Shown here piece after piece: positions 1 through 9,668 of a stretch of 64,000 bases of DNA. The stretch comes from Schlegelella_A sp036496385. Its GTDB lineage: Bacteria; Pseudomonadota; Gammaproteobacteria; Burkholderiales; Burkholderiaceae_C. The position numbers were made by a program, and so were the translations under genes. Below the pieces are notes generated by a model. It had not been told where the DNA came from. It made no database searches and worked only from the letters and a program-made list of their open reading frames with translations. The stretch lies in NCBI GenBank assembly GCA_036496385.1, contig DASXLD010000094.1:79840-143839 (forward strand), in the 5' to 3' direction. The number at the start of each line of letters is the position of its first letter. Position 1 is the stretch's first letter.

Positions 1-441
1 CACCGGCTCGAGCAGGTCGCGCGATCGTGCACCCGGGGCGTCGTCGCCGACGATCGGCGGGCGCGCCGTGGCGCCAGCGGCAAGCGGTTCTTGCCCCGAC
101 GCTGCGCTTGCGACCGGCTCGACTGCGGCGAAGGAGGCTGCTTCGCCGGCGAACGCCGCCGCAACCACGATCGGCTGCGCCGCCGCGCCGGCTGTCGGTG
201 CGGCCACGCTGGCAGCCTCTGCCGTGCGCGCTGGCGCGGCTTCGTCGGCGACGCCCAGCGGCTCCGCCGCGACGGCGGCGAGCGGCGTCGCGGCACGCCT
301 GCGCAAGGCCTCGATCTCCCGTTGCTGGCGGAGCGACCGCACGATGAGCCAGCCGAACAGCGCGCCGGCGAGCGCGCCCGCCTCGCCGCTCGCGGCAGCG
401 CCGACAAGCGCGCCGACAACGATCGCGACCACCAGCATCAT
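1..441 (-). CDS. DUF2339 family membrane protein, N-terminal part (runs off the window)
   Basis: This frame is open to the window edge, so only the first 147 residues are visible. The ATG at 441 follows a GGAGG sequence at 6-nt spacing; a second in-frame ATG comes next. Residues 2-33 are a small-residue hydrophobic stretch (LVVAIVVGALVGAA), followed by a charged segment SLRQQREIEALRRR and then a long Ala/Pro/Glu-rich low-complexity linker. This layout is typical of the N-terminus of DUF2339 predicted multi-pass inner-membrane proteins, whose function is unknown. The many C-terminal transmembrane helices expected for the family lie outside the window. The family call rests on the N-terminal pattern only. 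Confidence 0.6.
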   Translation of the reverse strand, partial: MMLVVAIVVGALVGAAASGEAGALAGALFGWLIVRSLRQQREIEALRRRAATPLAAVAAEPLGVADEAAPARTAEAASVAAPTAGAAAQPIVVAAAFAGEAASFAAVEPVASAASGQEPLAAGATARPPIVGDDAPGARSRDLLEPV

Positions 442-581
442 GAAAACCTCCCTGGTCTTCGGTGCGGCGCACTCTAGCAGCGGCATCGCGGTGCAAACGC
501 CCGCCGACGGGGGGATCGGCACCGGCATGTGCACAAGTCGCCGCCGGCGCGACGAGCGGTAGCGCCGCGCGCGACCGCGCC

Positions 582-1670
582 TCAGCGGCAATCGACGCGG
601 ACGATCCTGCCGACGAGCCCGAGCGACTGCGTCATGACGTCGCCGAAGAACTCGGCGTCGCTGACGAACGAGAGCGAGCCGGCGAGGCGGAAGCGGTTCA
701 CGGCGTGAGGATGGTCGCGCACGTTCATGAACGTGAGGCGACGCTTGTCGCTGCCGTCGACGTTCATGATCCACCAGTCGGCGCCCTGCAGCTGGAACGG
801 GAAGATGTCGGCGCCGGCGCCCGTCATGTAGACGATGCTCCTGCCGTCGGGCGTGAAGGTCGGCGACTGCGCGAAGCTCTCGGTCGTGAGCTCGCGGATC
901 GCGCCGCTCTCGATGTCCATCGTGTAGATCCGCGACGCGAACAGGTTCTTCGAGACATACGTGCTGTAGAACGCGATGGTCCGGTTGTCGCTGGCGATCG
1001 ACTCGACCTCGCCGCCCTGATCGACGTCGCCGGGCAGGATGCTGCGAATGTTCTCGAGATGCGGCTGCGGCTCGACGACGAAGTCGGCGACCTTGAAGAC
1101 GTAGGCGCCGGCGAACAGGTTCAGGTCCCAGAAGCGCGGCGCTCGAATGCGCTCGGTCCAGACGAACTTGCTGCCGTCGGGCGAGAACGCGGCGTGCGTG
1201 ATCGCATGGTCGTAGCCATCGGGCAACGCGTAGAGCTTCCATGCCGCGCTGCTGTCGCGGCGAACGATCCAGTAGTCGGTGTAGGCGCCGTAGCCGGGAG
1301 TCGCGTCGACCGAGCTGCGCTCGTGCTCGTTCTGCTCGACGAGCATCGCCAGCAGCTCGCCGGCGGGATGCCACGCCGCGGGAAACTGGTGACGATCGTC
1401 GCGCCATGCGGCGACGGCGACCCGCCGCTCGCGGCCGCCGTCGGCATCGGCGATGAAGGCGTGATAGTGGCCGTCCTTCTGCGGCCTGCCGTAAGCGATC
1501 GTCTGGGTCGCCGCGTTCCATTTCGCGCCGATGCGGCCGTCGCTGCCGAAGTCGGCCAGCCGTGCCGGGCCGTGGCAGGCGCTGCTCGGCGCGGCGTCGG
1601 CGCCGGCGAGCGCAATGTCGGCAGCCGCTGCGAGCGCGAGGGCGAGCGCCGCCGCCCCCGCGTGCACCAT
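582..1670 (-). CDS. Exported PD40/TolB-like beta-propeller protein
   Basis: The 362-residue protein starts with an Ala/Leu-rich signal peptide (about residues 1-26, likely cleaved near ALAGADA), so it is probably periplasmic. The body contains repeated PD40-type blades of the form AFSPDGSKFVWTE, TFTPDGRSIVYMT and ESIASDNRTIAFYST, as in TolB-like propellers. Such propellers usually bind proteins or glycans; no catalytic motif is visible. The start codon overlaps the stop of the upstream amidase gene by one base (TGATG), so the two are probably translationally coupled. It is not TolB itself: there is no TolB N-terminal domain and no tol-pal neighbours. The ligand is unknown. Confidence 0.65.
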   Translation of the reverse strand: MVHAGAAALALALAAAADIALAGADAAPSSACHGPARLADFGSDGRIGAKWNAATQTIAYGRPQKDGHYHAFIADADGGRERRVAVAAWRDDRHQFPAAWHPAGELLAMLVEQNEHERSSVDATPGYGAYTDYWIVRRDSSAAWKLYALPDGYDHAITHAAFSPDGSKFVWTERIRAPRFWDLNLFAGAYVFKVADFVVEPQPHLENIRSILPGDVDQGGEVESIASDNRTIAFYSTYVSKNLFASRIYTMDIESGAIRELTTESFAQSPTFTPDGRSIVYMTGAGADIFPFQLQGADWWIMNVDGSDKRRLTFMNVRDHPHAVNRFRLAGSLSFVSDAEFFGDVMTQSLGLVGRIVRVDCR

Positions 1671-2497
1671 CAGAAGTCCAGCCGGTGCTCGAGCGCGGGA
1701 AGTTGCCGGCGGACGTCGGCGATGCGCTCGCGGCGCAGCTCGGCGACGACGATGCCCTCGCCGTCGTCGCGGCGGCAGGCGACGACTTCTCCCCAGGGGT
1801 CGACGACGAGGCTATGGCCGAACGTGCGCCGGCCGTTCTCGTGCGTACCGCCTTGCGCGGCGGCGACGACGTAGCACTGGTTCTCGATCGCGCGAGCGCG
1901 CAGCAGCACTTCCCAGTGGGCAAGTCCGGTGGTGTAGGTGAAGGCGGCGGGCACCGAGAGGAGATCGCAGGGTGGCCTGGCGAGCGCGCGGTAGAGCTCG
2001 GGAAAGCGCAGGTCGTAGCAGACGCTCAGGCCGACCCTCCAGCCGTCGGCATCGAACGCGACCGGCGTCCGGCCGGCCTGCAGCGTGCGTGCCTCGTCGT
2101 AGCGCTCGCGGCCGTTGTCGTATGCGAACAGGTGCATCTTGTCGTAGCGCGCGGCGAGCTCGCCGAGCGGCGAGAAGACGAGGTTGGAGTTCATGACGCG
2201 GTCGCCTGCGGTCGATGCGCCCGGCGCGGCGTCGACCGCGAGCGGCAACGTTCCGCCGATCAGCCAGACGCCGAACTCGTGCGCTGCGTCGGCCAGTGCG
2301 CGTTGGATCGGTCCCGCGCCCGCGCGTTCAGCGATGGCGAGCTTGTCGCGGTCGCTCTTGCCCATGAAGCAGAAGTACTCGGGCAGGACGACGAGCTCGG
2401 CACCCGCAGCGGCGGCGGCCGTGACAAGGCGGCGCGCAGCCGCAAGGTTGGTCTCGACGCTCGGCGTCGAGACCATCTGGACGGCAGCGATCTTCAT
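1670..2497 (-). CDS. Carbon-nitrogen hydrolase (Nit/YbeM-type amidase)
   Basis: This 275-residue nitrilase-superfamily enzyme keeps the full Glu-Lys-Cys triad: E40 in VVLPEYF, K120 in RYDKMHLF and C160 in SVCYDLRFPELYR. The RYDKMHLF and CYDLRFPE signatures fit the Nit1/YbeM group, whose characterised members hydrolyse deaminated glutathione, a side product of transaminases; omega-amidase activity is a close alternative. It is cytoplasmic, with no signal peptide. It sits 16 bp downstream of yhdP on the same strand, the usual betaproteobacterial context, where tldD commonly follows. Here the next gene is instead a PD40 protein, whose ATG overlaps this stop codon. Confidence 0.85.
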   Translation of the reverse strand: MKIAAVQMVSTPSVETNLAAARRLVTAAAAAGAELVVLPEYFCFMGKSDRDKLAIAERAGAGPIQRALADAAHEFGVWLIGGTLPLAVDAAPGASTAGDRVMNSNLVFSPLGELAARYDKMHLFAYDNGRERYDEARTLQAGRTPVAFDADGWRVGLSVCYDLRFPELYRALARPPCDLLSVPAAFTYTTGLAHWEVLLRARAIENQCYVVAAAQGGTHENGRRTFGHSLVVDPWGEVVACRRDDGEGIVVAELRRERIADVRRQLPALEHRLDF

Positions 2498-2513
2498 CTC
2501 GGGCTCCCGGACA

Positions 2514-5500
2514 TCAGCGCGTCACCGCGGGCGCCGGCTCGACGGTCGGCCCCGGATCGGCGGCAGCCGCTTCACCGAGCGGACCGTGCTCGAGTTGTTC
2601 GACCTTGGGATCGTCCCAAGGTCCGGTGACATGAAACTCGCGCGTGCTCGCCGCCATCAGGGGCTTGCGCAGAAGGTACTGGGCGAGGAAGGTGCCGAGT
2701 CCGAGCGCCGGGTTGATCACCGCCAGCCCGAGCGACGCCGTGCCGGCATTGATCTCGGGGATGACGACGACCCGGAGGTCCTCGGTCTCGCGCTCGAGAT
2801 CGGCGCTGCCTTCCATCAACACCACCGCCGCGGTGCCACGCATGCGCAGGTTGCTGGTCGACGCCTTGCCGTCGGCAATGCGGACGTCGCCGATGACGTT
2901 GTCGAACGCGAAGCCCTCGGCGAACAGGTCGCGAAAATCGAAGGTCAGCCGACGCGGCAGCGACTGCAGGCTGAGCACGCTGAGCAGACGCGCTGCGCCC
3001 GGCCCGGCCTTCAGGAACTGGCCCGAGTCGATCGCCACCCTCACCTGCCCCGTCATCTTCGCGTAGTTGGGCGAGAACGGCGACCCGGGCCACGAGACGT
3101 CGCCGGTCATCGATCCCTTGCCGCCGCGCACCACCTGACCCATGCCGAGCCGCTCGAGCAGCGCGCCGCTGTCGCCGAGCGTCAGCGTGAAGTTCATCGA
3201 CGCTCGCCGCGTCGACGCCACCGGCAGGCTCGGCGAATCGCCCCAGGTGCCGGTCGCGCTGAGCTGCGCTTCGGGCATCGTCAGGTTGAGCTTGCCGAGC
3301 TGCCATTCGCGCACGCTTTCGCGGTTGGCGACGGCGCGGTTGGTCGCCACGATCTCGAGCCGGCCGAGGCGCTTGCCGCGCATCTCGAAGTCGTCGACGG
3401 CGATGTCGAGCGCGGGAATGCTCGCAGGTTGCGTCTCGAGCAGGCTCTCGACGCGCTCGACGTCGCCCTTCGGCAGGCTGAGCCGCGCCAGCCGCGCGAA
3501 CACCCGCCCGGCGCCGGTGGCGCGGCGGGCCGGGCGGTATTCGATATAGCCCTCGAGCTCGTCGGCGTTGACATTGGCGCGCCAGACATCGTCCTGCTGC
3601 GACAGGCCGGCGGTGACATTGACGAGGTGGCGCGAACCGAGGTCGACCTCGCCTGCACGCAGGCCGATCGCATCGGGCACGTAGCCGGCGCCGCCGGCGG
3701 CATCGAAGACGAGCGGCGCGGCGGCGGCCCCGCTCGTCGCGGCATGGGCGTCGCCACCCTGGATGCGGGCGAGCGCCGCCTGCCACGTCTCGACGTCGAG
3801 GCTCTTGACGACGACGTTGGCGGCGACGCCGCTCGCCGGCAATGCCAGCGTCTCGATCGGTTCGCCCGGCAGCGGATCGGCGACGCGCTCGGCGGCGACG
3901 GGGCGCGCCTCGCCGACGCGGATCGCGCCGCGGACGACGCGCGCGACGTCGCCGCTCACCTCGCGCACGAAATACGTCTGCAATGCACCGCCCAGGTCGG
4001 CCTGAAGCGTGTCGCGCACCGGTCCCGGCGGTCCATCGGCCGCCGTCGCGGCCACTTCCTCCGGCCCCATCCGGACGCGCAGGGTCATCGGCTGCGCGGC
4101 CGTCTTGCCGAGCGGCGCAGGCAGGTCGATGGCGACCCCGACCAGGTTGCTGGCGACGCTGACCTGCGTCCGGCCGCCGAGGAACGCGAGCGTTGCGCGG
4201 TACGAGGCCTGTCCGTTCGCAACAGTCGCCATGCGTGCGACCGTGCCGAGCTCGCTCGCTTGGCGCAACCCCTCCGCCGTCGCCGTGCCACGGCCGCTGA
4301 AGCGCTGCGCGTCGCCGCCGTTCAATCCGCCGCTCGAGCCGCCTTCGAACGCGAGCTCGCCGCCGAGCGCGTGCGCGCTCGCGCCGCTGACGGTGAAGCC
4401 GCGCTGCGAGAAGTCGATCCGTCCCTTGGCCGCACCGAGCAGCGGCGTGTCGGGCGATATCCGGATGTCGTTGCCGGCGAGGACGACGCGGCCCGCGGCG
4501 ACTGTCTCCGAAGGACGCGTCAGCGGCACGCCGAGCGCGAGCTTGAGTTCGGCAGCGCCGGTCGCGCTGGCAGCCGCGAGTGCCTTGCCGGTCCAGCGAC
4601 CGATGGGCGTCGTGTCGACAAAGCGGAGCATGTCGGTGAGCGGGCCGACCGCACTGCCTTCGATCTCGAGGCGCGCCCGGCTGCCGAGCTCCGCGATCCG
4701 TCCTTGGATGCCGCTCCATTCGACGTTGCCGAGCTGCGCCTTCGCATTGCGGATGTCGAGCGTGGTGCGGTCGACGACCAGCTCGCCCGACGCGCGCGTC
4801 AGCGGCGGCCACGACTCGCGCGCCGCCGCCCCGGCCGGCCGCGGCGTGGCCTCGTCGGGGATATAGGCGAAGGTCAGCCCCTCGAGCTTGGCGGCGATGC
4901 GAAAGTCGGCGTCGCGCGCGACCCTGGGATCGTGGAACGGGAAATCGTAGAGGTCGCCGCGGATGCGAAACGTCGCGCTCGCGATCGTCCCCTCGCGCAC
5001 CGCGGCGGCGACGTAGCTGCGCACGCCCTCGGGCAGGCCGAGCGGCAGGTAGCGCGCGGTGCGCGCGGCGACACCGTCGCTCAGACGGCCATCGAGCTCG
5101 AGCTGGCCGGGATAGCGGCCGCCGCGGCCGAAGCCCGTGCCCGGGCCCGAGCGCCAGGTCGCGCTCAGCTCGCCTTTCGCGTCGGCGTTGGCGAAGGTGG
5201 CGTCGGCAACCTTGACGCTGACCTTCGGCGCTGCGTCGCCCGACCCGCGTTCGACCTTCCACGCCAGCCGCGCGTCAAGCCCGTCGAGCGGCAGCTCGCG
5301 CTCGGCGAAGACGCCCGGCAGGTCGAGCTTGCCGGCGCGGACGTCGATGTGCGCTTGGCCGCCGGTCTCCGTCGCTTCGAGCTGCAGATCGGCGTTGGCA
5401 AGGCCGGGCCGCCCGATCCCTTCGGGCTCGGGCGAAGGCTTGGCCGCGAGCGAGAGCTCGCTCAGCCGTCCCTTGACGCGGTATCGCTCCGGCGCGTCGA

Positions 5501-6761
5501 GAGGACCGTCCCAGCGCGTCTTCAGCTGCGTGATGACGCCGCGCGGTCGGAGGTCGGCGAGCAGCTCGCGCACCGCCGCGCCGATCGGCACTCGGCTCGC
5601 GATCTCGGCGATGACGCCGACGTCGAGTCGGTCGGCGTCGAACTCGCCGCCGCTGATCGCGCCGCGCTCGTCCCAGCGCCACATCGCACGAAGGTCGCCC
5701 TGCGGCCAGCTCAGGCCGTCGCCGGTGCGAAAGCCGAAGCGATGCACGGCGACCGCCATCCTGTCGTCGCTCTTCTCGGCGTCGATGCGGCCGGCGACCT
5801 GCTCGAACTCGAGCGGCTCGACGCTTTTGTCGAGTCGCAGCGCCACCGCGCGCAATGCGAGATCGACCGAGCCGCTGGTCGCCTGGCCTTCCTTGACGTC
5901 GAACCAGCCACGCAGCGCGCCGTTGCCTTCGCTGAGATCGAACGGCAGCGTGACGCGTCGGCGCAGCTCGCTCAGATCGGCGCGCGGCAGCTCGACGTAG
6001 GCGACCCCGCTCCAGCGCCGCCATTCGCTGGCGCGCGCGAACAGCGGCTGCGTGAATCGCCCGCGCAGGCTGAAGCGATCGCCCCAACCCGGCGGCGGCG
6101 TCGCGTCGATCCGCAGGTCGTGCTCGCGCAAGCCGTTGCGAACGACGAGATCGACGTCGGCGAGCGCAAGGGGCTCGCCGTCGCGCGTCTCGTCGATCCA
6201 GCGCACCGTGCCGGCCCGGATCACGAACTCGTGCTGCTTGAAGAACCAGTCGGCGGCCGTGTCGTCGTCGGCGCCGCCTTGCGAATGGGCGAAGTCGAGG
6301 CCCGCGATGCGGATGCGACCGCTCTTGTCGCGGCGCACGTCGAGGCTCGCACCATCGATCAGCAACTGCGCGAAGCGGGGCTCGAGCGCAAGCAGCGAGC
6401 GCGGCGAGAGCGCGGCGAAGACGCGCGGCAGGACGAGAGCGACGCGCTGCTCGGCATCGAGGACGCGGACGTCGCGCAGCTCGACCTGCGGCACCCAACC
6501 GCTCGAGTGCGCGGCGATCGCACCGATCCGGATCGGGGTGCCGAGCACGGCGCTGGCGCGCGCCTCGATCTGCGGGCGCCAGTCCTCGATGTGCGGCAGA
6601 ATCAGCCAGTGAAGTGAGAGCCAGCCCACGAACAGCACCAGCCAGGCCGTGAGGAACAGCCACAGCAGTGCCCGCCACGTCCAGCGCAAGGGCGCCCAGC
6701 GCGTCCGGCCGGCGCTGCGCGAAGAGGGGCCTGCGGCACCGGGAAGCGGGTTCGAAGACAT
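2514..6761 (-). CDS. yhdP: YhdP family AsmA-like envelope protein
   Basis: This 1415-residue protein has one N-terminal transmembrane helix (about residues 30-52, LLWLFLTAWLVLFVGWLSLH). A very long beta-rich periplasmic region follows (DUF3971 plus an AsmA-like C-terminal region), with motifs such as GPWDDPKV near the end. Length and architecture match YhdP (about 1270 residues in E. coli). YhdP, TamB and YdbH form bridges that carry phospholipid from inner to outer membrane. The ATG at 6761 precedes an Arg/Ser-rich cytoplasmic leader. The gene is divergent from glnE across a 135-bp gap and continues into the Nit amidase gene 16 bp downstream. The last 30 residues are Pro/Ala-rich and probably disordered. 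Confidence 0.9.
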   Translation of the reverse strand: MSSNPLPGAAGPSSRSAGRTRWAPLRWTWRALLWLFLTAWLVLFVGWLSLHWLILPHIEDWRPQIEARASAVLGTPIRIGAIAAHSSGWVPQVELRDVRVLDAEQRVALVLPRVFAALSPRSLLALEPRFAQLLIDGASLDVRRDKSGRIRIAGLDFAHSQGGADDDTAADWFFKQHEFVIRAGTVRWIDETRDGEPLALADVDLVVRNGLREHDLRIDATPPPGWGDRFSLRGRFTQPLFARASEWRRWSGVAYVELPRADLSELRRRVTLPFDLSEGNGALRGWFDVKEGQATSGSVDLALRAVALRLDKSVEPLEFEQVAGRIDAEKSDDRMAVAVHRFGFRTGDGLSWPQGDLRAMWRWDERGAISGGEFDADRLDVGVIAEIASRVPIGAAVRELLADLRPRGVITQLKTRWDGPLDAPERYRVKGRLSELSLAAKPSPEPEGIGRPGLANADLQLEATETGGQAHIDVRAGKLDLPGVFAERELPLDGLDARLAWKVERGSGDAAPKVSVKVADATFANADAKGELSATWRSGPGTGFGRGGRYPGQLELDGRLSDGVAARTARYLPLGLPEGVRSYVAAAVREGTIASATFRIRGDLYDFPFHDPRVARDADFRIAAKLEGLTFAYIPDEATPRPAGAAARESWPPLTRASGELVVDRTTLDIRNAKAQLGNVEWSGIQGRIAELGSRARLEIEGSAVGPLTDMLRFVDTTPIGRWTGKALAAASATGAAELKLALGVPLTRPSETVAAGRVVLAGNDIRISPDTPLLGAAKGRIDFSQRGFTVSGASAHALGGELAFEGGSSGGLNGGDAQRFSGRGTATAEGLRQASELGTVARMATVANGQASYRATLAFLGGRTQVSVASNLVGVAIDLPAPLGKTAAQPMTLRVRMGPEEVAATAADGPPGPVRDTLQADLGGALQTYFVREVSGDVARVVRGAIRVGEARPVAAERVADPLPGEPIETLALPASGVAANVVVKSLDVETWQAALARIQGGDAHAATSGAAAAPLVFDAAGGAGYVPDAIGLRAGEVDLGSRHLVNVTAGLSQQDDVWRANVNADELEGYIEYRPARRATGAGRVFARLARLSLPKGDVERVESLLETQPASIPALDIAVDDFEMRGKRLGRLEIVATNRAVANRESVREWQLGKLNLTMPEAQLSATGTWGDSPSLPVASTRRASMNFTLTLGDSGALLERLGMGQVVRGGKGSMTGDVSWPGSPFSPNYAKMTGQVRVAIDSGQFLKAGPGAARLLSVLSLQSLPRRLTFDFRDLFAEGFAFDNVIGDVRIADGKASTSNLRMRGTAAVVLMEGSADLERETEDLRVVVIPEINAGTASLGLAVINPALGLGTFLAQYLLRKPLMAASTREFHVTGPWDDPKVEQLEHGPLGEAAAADPGPTVEPAPAVTR

Positions 6762-6896
6762 GACGACAGCGCTCAGACCGCGGGCCGTTCGTTGCCAGGG
6801 CGGTCGCCTCCTCGTCCGGCGCGGGATCCAGCGACCGGCGCTGCAGCGACGACGCGCGCGGGTCGGTTCAATCTAGCACAGACCCGGCGCGAGACG

Positions 6897-9668
6897 ATGG
6901 ATTCCCGGACCTCTGGCGCCCCGCTCGCGACCGACATGCATGCGTTGCATGCGCAACGAAATGTTCCGCTCGCCTCGCACAGCCGCTTCGTGCAGCGGAT
7001 CCGGCGCCGCTATGGCGACGAGCTGGCCCTGCTGCCGCCCGGTCTTCCCGATCGCGAGACGATCGCGGCCCTCGTCGAGCGCCTTCAGACCGGGGGCAGG
7101 AGCTTCGCCGCGGCGCTGCGCGTCGCCCGCCAGCTGACTCTCGAGCGGCTCGCCGTCGTCGACGTCGAGGAGGGTGCGCCGCTCGCCGACGTCACCCGGG
7201 TGATGACCGACCTCGCCGAGGCGACGCTCGAGCTGGCGCTGGCGCGAACGCTCGCCGACCAGGACGCGCGCTTCGGCGTGCCGCGTGATGCCCAGGGCCG
7301 AAGGATCGACTTCTGGATCGTCGGCATGGGCAAGCTCGGCGCGCGCGAGCTCAACGTCTCGTCCGACATCGACCTCGTCTACGTCTACGAGTCCGACGGC
7401 CAGACCGATGGGGCGCGGCCGACCAGCGCGCACGAGTACTTCGCCCAGGTCGCACGCGGCCTCTACGCGCTGATCGGCGAGGTCACCGACGACGGCTTCG
7501 TCTTTCGCGTCGACCTCGCGCTCAGGCCGAACGGCAACTCGGGGCCGACCGCGGTCAGCCTGGCCATGCTCGAGGAGTACCTGCAGGCGCACGGCCGCGA
7601 GTGGGAGCGCTTCGCGTGGCTGAAGAGCCGCGTCGTCGCGCCGCGCGCGAGCGTCGCCGGCGGTCGCGCGTTGCCGCTCCGGTCGCTCGTCACGGCGTTC
7701 GTCTATCGCCGCTATCTCGACTACGGCGTCTTCGAGGGGTTGCGCCAGCTCCACGTCAAGGTCCGAGACGAGGCGCAGCGGCGCGCCGCCGGGCGGCCCG
7801 AGCGCGCCAACGACGTCAAGCTCTCGCGCGGCGGCATTCGCGAGATCGAGTTCATCGTCCAGCTGCTGCTCGTCGTCCGCGGTGGCCAGTTTCCGGAGAT
7901 CCGGACGCGCTCGACGTTGAAGGCGCTCGACAAGCTCGCCGCCGGTGGCCTGATGCAGCGCGCGACCGCCGAGCGGCTCGCCGACGCGTACACGATGCTG
8001 CGCCGGGTCGAGCACCGCATCCAGTACCTCGACGACCAGCAGACGCACGTCCTGCCGACCGACGACGGCGACCTGAAGTGGATCGCCGCCGGCCTCGGCC
8101 ACGACGCCGACGATGGCGTCTGCACGATGCTCGACCTGCTCGGCGTCGCGCGCGAATCGGTCGCGCTCGAGTTCGACCGCCTGCTGCACGACCGCCGCCG
8201 AGCCGCCGCCAACGCTGCCGGCGGCTGCCGCAATTGCGGGCCGACGCCACTGCCGATCGACGCCGGGGAATTCCTCGCCCAGCTGCCTGAGGAGTTGCGC
8301 GCGCGGGTCGAGCCGCTGTGCGGCAATGCCAAGATCCGCCTGCTGCGCGACGACAGCAAGGTGCGGCTCGCGCATCTGATCGCGAGCGCCGCCCAAGCCG
8401 TCAACGAGGGCCGCTGCACGCTCGGCGCGGCGGTGCAGTTCGTCGACTGGCTCGAGCCGCTGCTGCGTCGCGAGAGCTATCTCGCGTTGCTCGCCGAGCG
8501 GCCCGAAGTGCAGAACCGGCTGCTGCGCCTGCTCGGCCTGGCGCGCTGGCCGATGCGCTACCTGATGCTGCACCCTGGCGTGATCGACGAGCTCGCCGAC
8601 GAGCGGCTGCTGCACGACCGCTTCGATCCCGACGCGTACAAGCGCGAGCTCGAGGAGCGCCACAAAGGCTGGGAGCGATCGAGCCAGGCGGAAGAGGAGT
8701 TGCTGCTCGACACGCTGCGCCGCGCGCACCATGCCGAGGTCTTCCGCACGCTGGTGCGCGACGTCGAGGGCCACCTCACCGTCGAGCAGGTCGCCGACGA
8801 CCTTTCGGCGCTTGCCGACGCGACGCTCTGCTGCGCCCTGCGCTGGGCGTGGAAGCACCTGAAGATCGCGCATCGGCCCGAGCCCGAGCTCGCCGTCATC
8901 GCCTACGGCAAGCTCGGCGGCAAAGAGCTCGGCTACGGCAGCGACCTCGACGTCGTCTTCGTCTACGACGACCCCGACACCGAGCCCGACAAGGCGGCCG
9001 AGGTCTACGGCGCATTCGTCCGCAAGCTCATCGCCTGGCTGACGGTGCGCACCGCTGCCGGCGAGCTGTTCGACATCGACACGGCGCTCAGGCCGAACGG
9101 CAACTCGGGGCTGCTGGTGACGTCGATGACGTCGTTCGAGAACTACCAGACCGGCCGCGGCAGCAACACCGCGTGGACGTGGGAACACCAGGCGCTGACG
9201 CGGGCGCGGTGGTGCGCCGGCCTCGAGCGGCTCGCACCCCGCTTCGAGGCGGTGCGGCGCGGCGTCCTCGCCGCGCCGCGCGACCTGGAGGCGCTGCTGG
9301 CCGAGGTGCGCGCGATGCGCGAGAAGATGCGGGCGGCGCATCCCGTCAAGGGCGGGCGCTTCGACCTCAAACACAGCCCCGGCGGCATGATCGATGTCGA
9401 ATTCGCCGTGCAGGCGCTCGTCCTCGGCCATGGCGCGCACCACGCCGAGCTGCTCGACGATGTCGGCAACATCGCGCTGCTGCATCGTGCCGAGGACTCC
9501 GGCCTGCTGCCGCCGGTCGTCGGCGGTGCTGCCGCCAACGCCTACCGCGACCTGCGCAGCGCCCAGCACCGCGCCCGCCTCGACGAGCAGCCGACGCAGG
9601 TCGATCCGGCGCCGCTCGCGGAGCAGAGCAGCGCCGTCATCGCCCTCTCGCGTGCCGTCTTCGGCTGA
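6897..9668 (+). CDS. glnE: Bifunctional glutamine synthetase adenylyltransferase/deadenylase
   Basis: GlnE adenylylates and deadenylylates glutamine synthetase in response to PII, tuning nitrogen assimilation in the cytoplasm. The protein shows two nucleotidyltransferase modules: GMGKLGARELNVSSDIDLVY in the N-terminal (deadenylase) half and AYGKLGGKELGYGSDLDVVF in the C-terminal (adenylylase) half, each with the G-KLG...SD-D pattern. Each is followed by a RPNGNSGP/L motif. I place the start at the ATG at 6897, giving 923 residues, close to the family length of about 945. The frame stays open to 6792, but that upstream part is Arg/Pro-rich with no family match. The last 17 bases overlap the rhombosortase gene. 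Confidence 0.93.
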   Translation: MDSRTSGAPLATDMHALHAQRNVPLASHSRFVQRIRRRYGDELALLPPGLPDRETIAALVERLQTGGRSFAAALRVARQLTLERLAVVDVEEGAPLADVTRVMTDLAEATLELALARTLADQDARFGVPRDAQGRRIDFWIVGMGKLGARELNVSSDIDLVYVYESDGQTDGARPTSAHEYFAQVARGLYALIGEVTDDGFVFRVDLALRPNGNSGPTAVSLAMLEEYLQAHGREWERFAWLKSRVVAPRASVAGGRALPLRSLVTAFVYRRYLDYGVFEGLRQLHVKVRDEAQRRAAGRPERANDVKLSRGGIREIEFIVQLLLVVRGGQFPEIRTRSTLKALDKLAAGGLMQRATAERLADAYTMLRRVEHRIQYLDDQQTHVLPTDDGDLKWIAAGLGHDADDGVCTMLDLLGVARESVALEFDRLLHDRRRAAANAAGGCRNCGPTPLPIDAGEFLAQLPEELRARVEPLCGNAKIRLLRDDSKVRLAHLIASAAQAVNEGRCTLGAAVQFVDWLEPLLRRESYLALLAERPEVQNRLLRLLGLARWPMRYLMLHPGVIDELADERLLHDRFDPDAYKRELEERHKGWERSSQAEEELLLDTLRRAHHAEVFRTLVRDVEGHLTVEQVADDLSALADATLCCALRWAWKHLKIAHRPEPELAVIAYGKLGGKELGYGSDLDVVFVYDDPDTEPDKAAEVYGAFVRKLIAWLTVRTAAGELFDIDTALRPNGNSGLLVTSMTSFENYQTGRGSNTAWTWEHQALTRARWCAGLERLAPRFEAVRRGVLAAPRDLEALLAEVRAMREKMRAAHPVKGGRFDLKHSPGGMIDVEFAVQALVLGHGAHHAELLDDVGNIALLHRAEDSGLLPPVVGGAAANAYRDLRSAQHRARLDEQPTQVDPAPLAEQSSAVIALSRAVFG

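Noticed and set aside
2184..6617. A 1477-codon open frame antisense to yhdP
   Set aside because: It is the mirror of strong GC3 codon bias in yhdP; composition is Arg/Ala/Asp-rich with no fold-like pattern, signal peptide or RBS.
6873..9569. An 898-codon open frame antisense to glnE
   Set aside because: Same GC-bias artefact; glnE on the plus strand has two clear nucleotidyltransferase modules.
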